A DNA stretch of 64,000 nucleotides from Acidimicrobiaceae bacterium (GCA_020637235.1 JACJWG010000001.1:434001-498000); one strand, 5' to 3'; shown: positions 10,206 through 20,557, numbered from the stretch's first letter. The notes: a model not told the origin generated them from the letters alone. Translations and numbers: made by a program.

Positions 10206-11258
10206 ATGTCCACCGCTCCCGACCCCGCCCCACCGGCGCCGCGCGGCATCGACCGTGACCCCGTCACCCGTTGGATGGTCGAGCACGTCGAGGGTGCCGT
10301 CGCGCCGTTCACGTTCGACCTCATCGCCGGCGGGCGATCCAACCTGACGTTCCTGGTCACCGGTGCCGACGGCACACGTTTCGTGCTGCGTCGCCCGCCA
10401 CTCGGGCACGTGCTCGCCACCGCCCACGACATGGCGCGTGAGCACCGGGTGATCGCCGCGGTGGGCCGCACCGGCGTGCCCGTGCCGCCGGCGCTCGGCC
10501 TCTGCACCGACGAGGCCGTCAACGGTGCGCCGTTCTACGTGATGGGCTACGTCGCCGGCGAGGTGCTCGACAGCCCGGAGAAGGCGGCGAAGCTGCCCGT
10601 CGAGCTCCGGCGCCCTGCCTCCGAGCACCTGATCGACGTGCTCGCCGACCTGCACGCCGTCGACATCGACGCCGTCGGCCTCGGCGACTTCGCGAAGCGC
10701 GAGGGCTACATCGAGCGCCAGGTGAAGCGGTGGTCGACGCAGTGGGAGAACTCCAAGACCCGTGAGCTGTCCGCGATCGACGAGGTGGCCGTGGCGTTGC
10801 GCACCCATGTCCCCGAGCAGCGGGGCGTGTCGATCGCCCACGGCGACTACCGGTTCGGCAACTGCCTCACCGACGTCGAGCACGGCCGCGTGGCCGCCGT
10901 GCTCGACTGGGAGCTGTGCACCCTCGGCGATCCCCTCGCCGACGTGGGCTACCTCGGCGTGTACTGGTACGACGGCGAGGCGGCCCACGCCCGCGCGAAC
11001 GACCCCACGCCGGCGGGCGGGTTCGCCACCTACGCCGATCTGCTCGAGCGGTACGCCACGCGCACCGGCCGCGATCTGAGCGGTATCGACTACTACGTCG
11101 CGTTCTCGTGCTGGCGGCTCGCGGTGATCAGCGAGGGCGTCTACGCCCGATATCTCCACGGCGCGATGGGCGACCAGGAGGTCGACCTCGAGCCACTCAA
11201 GCTGGGCACCGAAGGGCTCGCCGAGCGGGCACTCGCTGCGGTGCGTCGCCTGTCGTAG
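10206..11258 (+). CDS. Phosphotransferase, ACAD10/11 kinase-domain type
   Basis: 350 residues of the aminoglycoside-phosphotransferase/choline-kinase fold (PF01636). Seen: an N-lobe GGRSNLTFLV nucleotide loop (near residues 42-51) and FVLRRPP with the likely ATP-binding basic residues, the catalytic loop HGDYRFGN, and the metal-binding DWELCTLGDPLADVGYL. The last motif is that of the kinase domain fused to acyl-CoA dehydrogenase in animal ACAD10 and ACAD11, where it phosphorylates 4-hydroxyacyl-CoA; in bacteria it is a separate protein. The substrate here is therefore probably a hydroxyacyl-CoA, not an antibiotic, but this is inference. TACGGT lies 8 nt before the ATG. The dienelactone-hydrolase-like gene follows 36 bp later. 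Confidence 0.85.
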   Translation: MSTAPDPAPPAPRGIDRDPVTRWMVEHVEGAVAPFTFDLIAGGRSNLTFLVTGADGTRFVLRRPPLGHVLATAHDMAREHRVIAAVGRTGVPVPPALGLCTDEAVNGAPFYVMGYVAGEVLDSPEKAAKLPVELRRPASEHLIDVLADLHAVDIDAVGLGDFAKREGYIERQVKRWSTQWENSKTRELSAIDEVAVALRTHVPEQRGVSIAHGDYRFGNCLTDVEHGRVAAVLDWELCTLGDPLADVGYLGVYWYDGEAAHARANDPTPAGGFATYADLLERYATRTGRDLSGIDYYVAFSCWRLAVISEGVYARYLHGAMGDQEVDLEPLKLGTEGLAERALAAVRRLS

Positions 11259-11294
11259 CGCGCCGGCTGCCGCGACCTGGCAGAGTTGCCCGCC

Positions 11295-12047
11295 ATGAGC
11301 GACGTCCTGCACGGTTGGGAACGAGGCAGCTTCACGGCGGCCGGCATCACGAGGGACACCTACCGGCGCGGCAGCGGCCCCGGGGTGGTCGTCGTCCACG
11401 AGATCCCCGGCATCACCCCGAAGGTCGCCCAGTTCGCGAACGACGTCGTCGACGCCGGTTTCACCGTCGTGATGCCGTCGCTCGTCGGCACGCCGGGCAA
11501 GGACGTGAGCGGTCCGTATCTGGCCTCGTCGATGGCGAAGGTGTGCATCGCCAAGGAATTCACCCACTGGGCCCTCGACTCGACGTCGCCGATCATCGGC
11601 TGGCTCCGTGCGCTGGCGCGCTCGTTGCACCTGGAGGTCGGCGGGCCCGGTGTGGGTGCCGTCGGCATGTGCTTCAGCGGCGGGTTCGCACTCGCGATGA
11701 TGGTGGACGACGTGATGGTGGCACCGGTGCTGTCGCAGCCGTCGCTGCCCTTCGCGATCGGTGGTGCCGCTCGGCGAGCCGACCTCAACCTCTCGCCCGA
11801 CGACCGGCTGGTGGTCGCCGAGCGTGCGGCGGCCGGGTGCCAGGTGCTCGGTTTGCGTTTCACCGGTGACAAGCTCGTCGGCACCCGGTTCGACACGTTG
11901 CGCGAACTGCTGGGCGACGCCTTCATCGCCGTGGAGCTGCCGAGCAGTTCGCCGCGTGATCACAGCGTGCTCACCGAGCAGCGTGACGAGGCGAGCGTGC
12001 GGCGGGTGATCGACTTCCTCGGCGAACGCCTCCGCCGACCCGGCTGA
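11295..12047 (+). CDS. Dienelactone hydrolase family protein
   Basis: 250 residues from ATG 11295 (MSDVLHGWERG). The family marks are VVVVHEIPGITP near the N-terminus (with the Glu that contacts the nucleophile in dienelactone hydrolases), the nucleophile elbow GMCFSGG with a cysteine in place of serine, and a late His in SSPRDHS that fits the triad. Members hydrolyse dienelactones in chlorocatechol breakdown, but most bacterial paralogues act on unknown esters. No other aromatic-ring pathway gene is adjacent. It follows the phosphotransferase at 36 bp and is convergent with the giant protein gene. Confidence 0.8.
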   Translation: MSDVLHGWERGSFTAAGITRDTYRRGSGPGVVVVHEIPGITPKVAQFANDVVDAGFTVVMPSLVGTPGKDVSGPYLASSMAKVCIAKEFTHWALDSTSPIIGWLRALARSLHLEVGGPGVGAVGMCFSGGFALAMMVDDVMVAPVLSQPSLPFAIGGAARRADLNLSPDDRLVVAERAAAGCQVLGLRFTGDKLVGTRFDTLRELLGDAFIAVELPSSSPRDHSVLTEQRDEASVRRVIDFLGERLRRPG

Positions 12048-12103
12048 GCCGGGCCGGCGGAGATCGGTGCGCTCGGGCGTCGAGCAGGGCCGAGTCGTGT
12101 GGA

Positions 12104-15100
12104 TCAGCCCGCGGGGAGCAGGTGGACGCCCTCGACGTCGATGACGAGGTCGGTCGCCCGCAGGGTGAACAGGCACACCTTGCCGCCGTCGCCGATCTTG
12201 ACGGTCACCTGGTTGCTGTGGGTGATGCCCGCCATGTAGTTCACGCTCGCGACGAACGGACGCTCGCCACCACAGGGGTACAGCGTCAGGAATCCGTCAT
12301 CGGTCGGTTCGACGGCCGCCAGGTTCAGGGTGACCGCACCGACGCCGTCGACGTCGGAGAAGTCGAGCTGGAGCGTGCTGCCCGCCGCCGGCACGGCGCC
12401 CGTGGTGCGGGTGTCGAGCAGTCGTCCGGCCACGAGCGGCTGGAACGTCGACGACGCTCCGGGGACCGCAGCACCGGTGAGGTCGACGACCACGTCGGTC
12501 TCCGCCGAGGCGTGGATGCACACCGTGCCCGCCGCCGACACCTTCGCGAACACCCCGTTGCCGATCGTCTGGCCGGCTCGGAAGTTCACGTTCGAGGCGA
12601 GCGGCACCGCAACATCGCACGGGTACACGGTCAGGTAGCCGGCTGCTGCCGGGTCGGCCGCCGCGACGAACAGCGAGACCGCCGACGCCCCCTGCGGCGC
12701 CCGACCCTCACCCGTCACCGGGACCACCAGCGACCCGCCGGCGGGCACCCGCGTCCCGGTGCGGGTGTCGGCGAGGCGCACCGGCACCTGGGCGACGACG
12801 GGGTCGCCGGCGTCGGTGGCGTACACGCCGTTGAGGTCCACCACGAGGTGGGTGGTCGACATGGTGTACAGGCAGAGCTCCTGCCCGGGGCGGAACGACG
12901 CGACCACCTGGTTGGCGACGGTGTCGCCCGCGCGGTGGTTGAGCGACGAGGCCCATGGGCGGGTGCTGCCGCAGGGGTACACCGTGACGAAGCCGGCGGC
13001 CTCGGGTTCGGTGACCGTGAGGTTGACGACCACGGCGGTCGTCCCGGCCGGCAACGAGGTGGCGTCGATCGCCAGGCGGTGCGCCGTGCCGCCCGCGACC
13101 TTCGTGCCCGCACCGGTGCGGGTGTCGAGGACGCGGACCGGGGTCACCGCGGCGTACCTCGACGCCACGGGGCCCGACGCGCCCGGCGTCGGCGGGGCGC
13201 CGGGTGTGGTCGGGGCGGACCCGCCGCCGGCGGACCAGCCGACCGACCCACTCCAGTCGACGAACAGCTTCGCCGACTCTTGGATCGGGTCGCCGCCGGT
13301 GGTCTGGCCGGTCACGATAATCGTGTGGTTGCCGGCGTCGACCTTCGGTGGCAGGGTCACCATGCCGGAGAAGTCGCCGTTGGCGTCGGTGGTGAACGTG
13401 CCGAGCACGACCGGCGTGCTGTGCATCTCCACCACGACGGTGGAGAACGGGGCGAGCCCGCTGGCGGTGACGAACACCTGCGCGTCGGCCGCCGCAGCCC
13501 CGACCTCGAGGTCGAGGGTGAGGCCGATCGCCGCGTCCGGGGCCGGCGCCGGTGCCACCGTGAACGTCTGTTGCACGGCCGTGGCGGCGAGCACGTCGGC
13601 GTTGCCGGCCTGCGTGGCCTGCACGGTGCACGTGCCGGTTCCGATCAGCGACACCGTGGTACCGCTGATCGTGCAGACGCTGCCATTGCCGGCGGCGATG
13701 TCGAACGACGGCGTGAGCCCGCGGGTCGACACTGCGGCGACGGAATAGGTGGTGCCAGCGGTCGGGGCCGCCGGCGGCGAGGAGGTGATCGACAGGGTCT
13801 GCGCCGCCTTGCCGACGGTGACGGTGAGGTCGCCGGCCACCCAGGTGGCCGTGTAGTTGCCGGCATCGTCGCCGGTGAGCAGGGCTGCATCGTCGACGTC
13901 GAGGGTGACAGCGAGGTCGGTGCCGGCGCCGGGAGACGCCAGCTCGCCGGTGGCCGCCGCAGGATCGACGTCCACCGTGTCGCCGGGCACGACGCCGTCG
14001 ATGTCGAAGACGAGGGCGACGAGCGAGGCGCCGTCGAAGTCACGATCGACGGCGTCGATCGTGACCACCACCGGCTTCGGCTCGATCAGGATGTCGACGG
14101 TCTCCGAGCCGCCGATCGCCGGGTCCGCGGGCGTGGTGACCACACGGTACTCACCCACGGCCGTCGGCGGCGTTGCCGACGACGGGTAGGTGGTGCCGTT
14201 GATCCCCACCCAGGTGCGTGAGAGGGCGAGTGCGTCGGGGGTCGTGTCGGTGTCGACCACCACCGGCGAGCCGGTGTAGGTGTAGGTGAGGTCGGTGGTG
14301 GTGATGAGCGCATCGGTGGCGAACGGCTCGGCCGCACCGGCGGCCGTCACGTCGCCCACCTGCGCGACGACTCGTGCCACGTAGGCCGTGCCGGGGGTGA
14401 GGCCGGTGAGGTTCGCGGTCACCGAGGTCGGGTCGGTCCCGGTGGCGGTGGCGGGCACGGCCGGCACGATCACGCTGCCGGCGGTGCCGAGCAGCGCCGC
14501 CGACGTGGCGTACTCGATCGCCACGTCGACGGTGAGGCCGTTGGCGTCCACCGAGCCGGTGACGGTGGCGTCGTCGTCGCCGACGACGGCCACCTCGTCG
14601 GTGAGCGCGAGCGGCATCGCCGCAGTGGCCCAGGCGCCGAGGCCGGTGGCCGAGACGGCAGCCACCCGCACCGAGTACGGCGTGGTGGGCGACGGGAGGT
14701 CGAACGACGCCGATGTCGCCGACGAGCCCGAGCTCGCCGTGGTCCACGTGGTGCCGTCGGTGGAGTACTGCACGAGGTAGCTGGCGATCGCCGACGAACC
14801 GGCGGCGCCGGCGGCCCAGGTCATCGTCACCTCACCATCGACCACGACGACGTCGCCGAGGACGGGGGCCGAGGGCACGGTGTTGCCAACGATGGCCGTC
14901 GTGCGAGGCGTCGAGCGAGGGCCGGTACCGGCGGCGTTGGTGGCCTCGATCGTGAACCAGTGGGTGCCGGCACCGAGGCCGGTGACGGTGTAGGTGGTCG
15001 CCGTCACCGGGTACGACTGGATGATCGAGCCGGCGACGGCCTGGTTCCAACGGATCAGGTTGTACGACGTGATCGGACTGCCGCCGTCGTCGCCGGCGTC

Positions 15101-18100
15101 CCACTCGAGCGTGACGTTGTTCGCGCCGGGGGTCGCGCGGAAGCCGACCACGCCGGCGGGCAGGCCGAACGGGGTGGCGTTCACCGAGTTCGACGCCGTC
15201 CCACCGCCGACGCTGTTGACCGCGCGGAGCTGCACGGCGTACTGGCGGCCGTTGGTGAGACCGGTGATCGCGATCGGCGAGGTGGTGCCCGCCGCGTTGG
15301 TCCACGTCCCGCCGTCGAGGCGGTACTGGTAGCCGGTCACCGCCGCACCGCCGTTGTCGGCGGGAGCGCTGAACGTCACCTGCAGGTAACTGCCGCCGGG
15401 CGTGATGCTGTCGATGGTGGGCGCACCCGGTGCGCTGCGGGGGGTGGCGCCGGCGAGCGACGACCACGGGCCGGCGCCGGCGGTGTTCACCGCCGCGACC
15501 CGGAAGACGTAGGCGGTGGTGTTGGTGAGGCCGGTCACCGTCGCCGTCGTCGCCGACGACGTGCCGTCGGCGAAGGTGGTGAACGGGCCGTTCACGTTGG
15601 TCGCCCACTGCACGAGGTAGTCAATGACCGGCTGTCCGCCATCGGACAGCGGCGATTGCCACGTGAGCACGGCCGACTGCGGGCCGGAGGCGGCGGCGAA
15701 GGTGGTCGGCGCCCCCGGCACCGTGTGCGGCACGGCGTCGACCGGGTCGGAGACCGGCCCCACCCCGGCCGTGCTGGTGGCGCGGATGCGGATTTCGTAC
15801 GACGTGCCGGATTCGAGCCCGGCGATGGTGAAGGGGCTCGCGCCCGAACCGGTGGACTCCCAGTCGCCGCCGTCGAGTTGGTACTCGTAGTCGCTGATCG
15901 GCGCGCCGCCGAAGTCGTCGACCACCACGGCGAGCGTGAGCTCGGTGGGGGCGGGGGTGATCGTGCCGATCGACACGCGGGGTGCGGCGAGCGGCACGAC
16001 GGCGACGCGAGGGGCGCTCGCCGGACCGGTGCCGGTGGCGTTCGTGGCGGCCACCTCCACGTAGTAGGTGGTGCCGTTCGTGAGGCCGGTGAGTGCACAG
16101 CCCGCGACGCTCGCTGCGGCGCACGTGGCGACGGGGGTACCGCCGGTCGCGGCACTGAACGCGCGCACGACATAGCCGCTGATGGCGGCCCCGCCATCGC
16201 TGGCGGGTGCGGTCCACTCGACCGACGCACCGCCCGGGGCGGACGTGGCGTCGACGGCGGTCGGCGCGGACGGCAGCGCGCTCGGCGTGCCGGTGGCGGG
16301 GGCGGACGGTGCGCCTGTGCCGATCGCGTTCACGAGCCGCACGCGCACGTCGTAGGCCGTGCCGTTGGTGAGGCCCGTGATCGTGAGGGGGCTGCCGAGC
16401 GAGCCCGCCGGCAGCCAGGAGCCGTCGCCGAGCTGGTACTCGATCGCCGTGATCGGCGACCCGCCATCGGCGCCGAGGGTGAAGGCCACCTCGAGCCCAC
16501 CGTCGACCGGCGTGAGCGCGAGACCGGTCGGGGCCTGTGGCGCGCCGCGTGGTGCGACCAGGCTGGTCGCCGAGGCCGGGCCGGATCCGGCGGCGTTCAC
16601 GGCCCGCAGCTGCACCGAGTAGAGGGTGCCGTTGGCGATGGCGACGTTCCCCGCACCCGATTCGAGGGTGATGTCGAACGGCGACGTGGTGGTGCCGGCG
16701 GAGCTCCAGGTGATGCCACCGTCGGTGGAGTACCGGTAGTCGGTGATCGGGCTGTCGCCGTCGTCGGCCGGTGCCGTGAAGGTGACGGCGAGGGTCTCGT
16801 CGCCGGCGGTGATCAGGTCGATCGCCGGGGTGCCGGGCAGGGTGAACATCGAGAACGGTGCGATCGCGGACGGCGCGCTGTCGCCGGCGCTGTTCACGGC
16901 TCGCACCTCGAGCTGGTGGTCGCCCGGTGCGACCGGGGAGATCTCGAACGTCGTCGCGAGCGTGCCCGTGTCGGTCCACGACACGGCACCGTCGAGGCGG
17001 TACTCGTAGCGGATGATCGCGAGGCCGCCGTTGGCGCCGGGGGTGAAGCCGACGGTGACGGCGCCGTCGCGACGGTCGATCGAGTCGATCGAGGGCGCGT
17101 CGGGCACGGTGGTGGTGACGCCGCTCGCCATCACGGCCGAGGCGGCTCCGGTACCGGCGGCGTTCACCGCCCGGATCTCCACCGGGTACGTGGCGTCGCC
17201 GTCGAGGTCGGTCAGGCCGTCGATGGACAGGGTGGTGATGGTGAGCGGGGAGGTCGTGGCGGCCGGTGAGAAGGCGCGCCAGGTGACGCCCATGTCGGTC
17301 GAGTACTCGTAGTTGGTGATCGGGCTCCCGCCGTCGTTCGCCGGTGACGTGAAGAGCACGGCCATCTGGCCGCCGGCGTCGGCGACGGTGTTGCCGTCGA
17401 GCGTGGGCGCGGACGGCGTGGTGCGAGGCGTGCCGGTGGCCGAGCCGTGTGCGCCGGGGCCGGCGACGTTGAGCGCGCGTACACGCACCTCGTCGGGGGT
17501 GCCGTTGGCCAGCCCGGACAGCAGGAACGGGCTCTCCATCGAGGGAACGGCCGTCCAGGAGCCACCATCGTCGGTCGAGTACTCGTAGCCCAGGATCGGC
17601 GAGCCGCCGTTGCCGGGCGTCGTGAAGGCGACGAGCAGGGTGTGGTCGCCGGGCGTGATCGAGACGGTCGGCGCCGACGGCACACCGTTGGCGCGGATCG
17701 TCGACGTGTTCGACGGTGCGCTCGGTCCGGCGGCGTTCACCGCGCGCACCACGATGTCGTAGGACTGACCTCCGACGAGGCCGGTGATCTGCAGGGGCGA
17801 CAGCGTCGACGCAGGCGAGCGCGTGGTCCAGTGCTCGCCGCCGTCGATGGAGTACTCGATGTTGGAGACCGGGCTGCCACCGGCTGCGCCGAGGACGAAC
17901 TCGACGTCGACCGCGCCGGCGTCGAGGGCCATCGCGGCGATCGACGGCGCGGCCGGGACGGCGCGAGGGGTGCCAGCCACCGGGGCCGACGGGTCGCTGG
18001 TGCCGGCGGCATTGGTGACGCGCACCTCCACCTCGTACTCCGTGCCGTTGGTGAGACCGGCGATCGTGAACGGGGTGATGCCCGCGCCGGTGGACCGCCA

Positions 18101-19927
18101 GGCGCCGCCGTCGACGCGGTACTCGATCTGGGTGAGATCGCTCCCACCGTCGTCGCCGCCGACGGCGACCGACAACGCGCCGTCGACCGGGGTGAGCACC
18201 ACCGTCGGCGTGCCAGGGGTGGTGTACGGGGTGACGTCGACCGTGGCCGACCACGCACCGAGGCCGGCGCCGTTCTCGGCGGCGACGCGCACCCGATAGG
18301 TGGTGCCGTTCACGAGGCCGGTGATCGTGGCGTCGAGCTCGGTGTCGTCCACCGTGGTCGCGGTCGTCCACGGCCCGCTCGGCAGCGCCGATGTCTGCAC
18401 CGTGTACCCGGTGACGGCCGAGCCGTTGTCGACGGTGGGAGCGGTCCACGAGACGTCGATCGTCTCGTCGCTGCCGACGCCGGCGAGGCCGGTGGGCGCG
18501 ACCGGGCTGTCGATCGGTGTGGCCGACTGCGCCGGCGTAGACGGGAGGCCGGCGCCGATCACGTTGAGGGCGCGGATCTCCACCTCGTAGCTGCGGCCGT
18601 TGGTGAGCCCGGTGATCGACAGGCGGTTGCTCGCGACGGTGCCGGCGATCCACGCGCCACCGTCGAGGCGGTATTCGTACCCGGTGATCGGCGCGTGCGA
18701 CGAGGGCGGGGTGATGTCGGCGTGAATGGTGCCGCCGGCGACCGAGAGCCCGGTCACCACCGGCCGACCGGGGACGTCGCTCGGCACGGTGCTGATGGCG
18801 GTCGTCGCGTACGAACCGGTGCCCTGGGTGTTGGTGGCCGCGACGCGGAAGAAGTAGGCGGTGCCGTTGGTGAGCGGAGCGACGACGGCCGAGTCGGTGA
18901 CCGAGACGCCGTCGGCGAACGTGGTCCAGGGGCCGCCCGAGTTGGTGGCGTACTGCACCACGTAGTCCGTGATCGCCGACGCGCCCTCGCTCGTCGGTGC
19001 GTCCCAGGCGAGTGCCACCGCACCGGTCTGGGCGGTGGCGGCCAGGTTGCGTGGTGCGCTCGGTGCACCGTCGTCGTAGGTGAAGGTGACCGAGCCGTTG
19101 GCGTTGTTGCCGGCGTAGTAGGCGTAGCTGGCCGCGAGGCCGACGAAGCCACCGGTGGCGTTGGCGCCGGGCGCGCCGCCGAACCCGAACCACTCCGTCG
19201 CCGTCGCGCCGCCGTACTGCACGTCGCCACGGTCGCCACCCTGGGCGCCGCCGCCGCCGGCACCCGAGGCGCCGCCGTCGCAGGTGCCGCCGCAGGCGAT
19301 GGTCGTGTCGTAGCCGGGCCGACCGCTGGTGGAGGTGGCATCGGGGCGTGCCACGTGGTGATCCTCGGCGACGCGCCCGATGAGCACGGCGTACTGGCCG
19401 TTGCCACCGTTGCCGCCGGCCCCGCCGGCCACGATGTCGACGCCGTCGACCTGGATCACGGTGGCGGCACCACTGCCGCCACCACCGCCGGACGAACCGG
19501 CCGGTCCGGAGCGGCCGCCGACCGCGCCGTCGTACCCGGCGAGCGGGTTGTTCCCGGCCGTTCCACCGGGGGCCGAGCCACCGCCCGAGCCGTCGCCGCC
19601 ACCGCTGCCGACGGCGACGGTGATGGTCTCACCAGGGGTGACCTCGATCGTGCCGGTGATCACACCCTGGTAGCCGCCGAAGTTCTGGGTGCCGTAGTCG
19701 ATGCCACCCCGGCCACCCTGGCCGCCCTTGAGCGTCACCGTGATCGACGTCACGCCGGACGGCACCGTGAACGTCTGTGTCGATCCCGTGTAGTTGAACG
19801 TCTGGGTGACCGTCGAGGCGGCGACGACGGGTGCGGCGTCGGTGAGGACCACACCGCTGGTCGCCATCACACCGGCGAGCAACGAGGTGACCCACACGCG
19901 TGCGCGGAGGCGATTCGTGGAGAGCAC
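12104..19927 (-). CDS. Giant secreted fibronectin type III repeat protein, 2,607 residues
   Basis: Starts at GTG 19927. Order of parts: signal peptide (about 1-37, ending VVAAS); a beta-rich and Gly-rich domain (about 38-285, TFTVPSGVTSITVTLKGGQG then GGG-rich loops); about 17 fibronectin III domains of 85-100 residues each (about 286-1840), recognised by PxxP starts, YEYRLDGG or YEYSTD strands, and GLTNGTxYxVxVRAxNxxG; MBG/Ig-like stalk domains (about 1840-2090); a linker domain; and three C-terminal repeats (about 2245-2607) of the VRVLDTR...YPCG...LCLYT...THLVVDLNGVY type. No LPxTG, membrane helix or SLH domain is present, so the means of surface attachment is unclear; the C-terminal repeats may supply it. 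Probably an adhesin or extracellular scaffold. The neighbouring genes run the other way on the left and the same way on the right with a 114-bp gap. Confidence 0.9.
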   Translation of the reverse strand: MLSTNRLRARVWVTSLLAGVMATSGVVLTDAAPVVAASTVTQTFNYTGSTQTFTVPSGVTSITVTLKGGQGGRGGIDYGTQNFGGYQGVITGTIEVTPGETITVAVGSGGGDGSGGGSAPGGTAGNNPLAGYDGAVGGRSGPAGSSGGGGGSGAATVIQVDGVDIVAGGAGGNGGNGQYAVLIGRVAEDHHVARPDATSTSGRPGYDTTIACGGTCDGGASGAGGGGAQGGDRGDVQYGGATATEWFGFGGAPGANATGGFVGLAASYAYYAGNNANGSVTFTYDDGAPSAPRNLAATAQTGAVALAWDAPTSEGASAITDYVVQYATNSGGPWTTFADGVSVTDSAVVAPLTNGTAYFFRVAATNTQGTGSYATTAISTVPSDVPGRPVVTGLSVAGGTIHADITPPSSHAPITGYEYRLDGGAWIAGTVASNRLSITGLTNGRSYEVEIRALNVIGAGLPSTPAQSATPIDSPVAPTGLAGVGSDETIDVSWTAPTVDNGSAVTGYTVQTSALPSGPWTTATTVDDTELDATITGLVNGTTYRVRVAAENGAGLGAWSATVDVTPYTTPGTPTVVLTPVDGALSVAVGGDDGGSDLTQIEYRVDGGAWRSTGAGITPFTIAGLTNGTEYEVEVRVTNAAGTSDPSAPVAGTPRAVPAAPSIAAMALDAGAVDVEFVLGAAGGSPVSNIEYSIDGGEHWTTRSPASTLSPLQITGLVGGQSYDIVVRAVNAAGPSAPSNTSTIRANGVPSAPTVSITPGDHTLLVAFTTPGNGGSPILGYEYSTDDGGSWTAVPSMESPFLLSGLANGTPDEVRVRALNVAGPGAHGSATGTPRTTPSAPTLDGNTVADAGGQMAVLFTSPANDGGSPITNYEYSTDMGVTWRAFSPAATTSPLTITTLSIDGLTDLDGDATYPVEIRAVNAAGTGAASAVMASGVTTTVPDAPSIDSIDRRDGAVTVGFTPGANGGLAIIRYEYRLDGAVSWTDTGTLATTFEISPVAPGDHQLEVRAVNSAGDSAPSAIAPFSMFTLPGTPAIDLITAGDETLAVTFTAPADDGDSPITDYRYSTDGGITWSSAGTTTSPFDITLESGAGNVAIANGTLYSVQLRAVNAAGSGPASATSLVAPRGAPQAPTGLALTPVDGGLEVAFTLGADGGSPITAIEYQLGDGSWLPAGSLGSPLTITGLTNGTAYDVRVRLVNAIGTGAPSAPATGTPSALPSAPTAVDATSAPGGASVEWTAPASDGGAAISGYVVRAFSAATGGTPVATCAAASVAGCALTGLTNGTTYYVEVAATNATGTGPASAPRVAVVPLAAPRVSIGTITPAPTELTLAVVVDDFGGAPISDYEYQLDGGDWESTGSGASPFTIAGLESGTSYEIRIRATSTAGVGPVSDPVDAVPHTVPGAPTTFAAASGPQSAVLTWQSPLSDGGQPVIDYLVQWATNVNGPFTTFADGTSSATTATVTGLTNTTAYVFRVAAVNTAGAGPWSSLAGATPRSAPGAPTIDSITPGGSYLQVTFSAPADNGGAAVTGYQYRLDGGTWTNAAGTTSPIAITGLTNGRQYAVQLRAVNSVGGGTASNSVNATPFGLPAGVVGFRATPGANNVTLEWDAGDDGGSPITSYNLIRWNQAVAGSIIQSYPVTATTYTVTGLGAGTHWFTIEATNAAGTGPRSTPRTTAIVGNTVPSAPVLGDVVVVDGEVTMTWAAGAAGSSAIASYLVQYSTDGTTWTTASSGSSATSASFDLPSPTTPYSVRVAAVSATGLGAWATAAMPLALTDEVAVVGDDDATVTGSVDANGLTVDVAIEYATSAALLGTAGSVIVPAVPATATGTDPTSVTANLTGLTPGTAYVARVVAQVGDVTAAGAAEPFATDALITTTDLTYTYTGSPVVVDTDTTPDALALSRTWVGINGTTYPSSATPPTAVGEYRVVTTPADPAIGGSETVDILIEPKPVVVTIDAVDRDFDGASLVALVFDIDGVVPGDTVDVDPAAATGELASPGAGTDLAVTLDVDDAALLTGDDAGNYTATWVAGDLTVTVGKAAQTLSITSSPPAAPTAGTTYSVAAVSTRGLTPSFDIAAGNGSVCTISGTTVSLIGTGTCTVQATQAGNADVLAATAVQQTFTVAPAPAPDAAIGLTLDLEVGAAAADAQVFVTASGLAPFSTVVVEMHSTPVVLGTFTTDANGDFSGMVTLPPKVDAGNHTIIVTGQTTGGDPIQESAKLFVDWSGSVGWSAGGGSAPTTPGAPPTPGASGPVASRYAAVTPVRVLDTRTGAGTKVAGGTAHRLAIDATSLPAGTTAVVVNLTVTEPEAAGFVTVYPCGSTRPWASSLNHRAGDTVANQVVASFRPGQELCLYTMSTTHLVVDLNGVYATDAGDPVVAQVPVRLADTRTGTRVPAGGSLVVPVTGEGRAPQGASAVSLFVAAADPAAAGYLTVYPCDVAVPLASNVNFRAGQTIGNGVFAKVSAAGTVCIHASAETDVVVDLTGAAVPGASSTFQPLVAGRLLDTRTTGAVPAAGSTLQLDFSDVDGVGAVTLNLAAVEPTDDGFLTLYPCGGERPFVASVNYMAGITHSNQVTVKIGDGGKVCLFTLRATDLVIDVEGVHLLPAG

Positions 19928-20041
19928 GTCGATCGATCGTCCGGTGCGACGACGCCCAGGCGACCAGGTGACCGAAGTTCCTTCGGCGAAGTGGTCTCGA
20001 CGAACCCGACTCGGCGAATCGGAGTCATTCCTTCGAGGGGG

Positions 20042-20557
20042 TCAGCCGACCGGCTTGCCGTACATCTCGAGCAGGGGATCGCTGATCAACTCGAGCCGTT
20101 CACCGTCCGGGCCGCGGAAGTACAGCGACGATCCGTCGACGTGGGCGTACTCGACCCCTCGCTCGTCGAAACGGTCCTTCACCTCCTGCCAGCGTGTCCG
20201 CTCGATCGAGATCGCCAGGTGGTGGTGACCGCCCAGCACCTCAGCGTAGGGGCCGAGGTCGAGACCCGGAAGGTCGAAGTAGGCGAGCGTGTTGCCCATG
20301 CCGAGGTCGAAGAAGAAGTGCGTCGAGCCGGCGTAGTCGCGGTTCTCGAACATCTCGATCAGCGGGAAGCCGAGCAGGCCGTCGTAGAACTCGACGGTGC
20401 GCTCGACATCGCTGCAGATGAGCGCCACGTGGTGCACCCCGCGAGCGGTGCTCGCGGGGCGCTCGGCACGGGGCCGCAGATGACGGGCCGCGATCTCGGC
20501 ACGACGCGCGTCGAGGCGGGCTCGGGTGCTGGCGTCGACACCGTGCGGTTCGCTCAT
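20042..20557 (-). CDS. VOC (glyoxalase/bleomycin resistance) family protein
   Basis: 171 residues from the ATG at 20557, which overlaps the stop of the pirin gene as ATGA, so the two are translationally coupled. After a charged N-terminal helix comes one VOC domain with two beta-alpha-beta-beta-beta halves: RGVHHVALICSDVERTVEFY and GGHHHLAISIERTRWQEV, then YFRGPDGERLELISDP. His in GVHHVAL, His in GGHHHLA and Glu in RLELI are the likely metal ligands. Members include extradiol dioxygenases, lactoylglutathione lyases and resistance proteins; the function here is open. A start at 20569 would give four more residues. Confidence 0.8.
   Translation of the reverse strand: MSEPHGVDASTRARLDARRAEIAARHLRPRAERPASTARGVHHVALICSDVERTVEFYDGLLGFPLIEMFENRDYAGSTHFFFDLGMGNTLAYFDLPGLDLGPYAEVLGGHHHLAISIERTRWQEVKDRFDERGVEYAHVDGSSLYFRGPDGERLELISDPLLEMYGKPVG

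Noticed and set aside
10206..11258. Aminoglycoside resistance kinase
   Set aside because: The DWELCTLGDPLAD motif and overall pattern are those of the ACAD10/11-type kinase group, and there is no resistance context.
15621..19193. A 1,190-residue minus-strand frame of Arg-rich repeats inside the giant protein gene
   Set aside because: It is the shifted frame of the FnIII repeats; the composition is that of out-of-frame reading and there is no recognisable domain.
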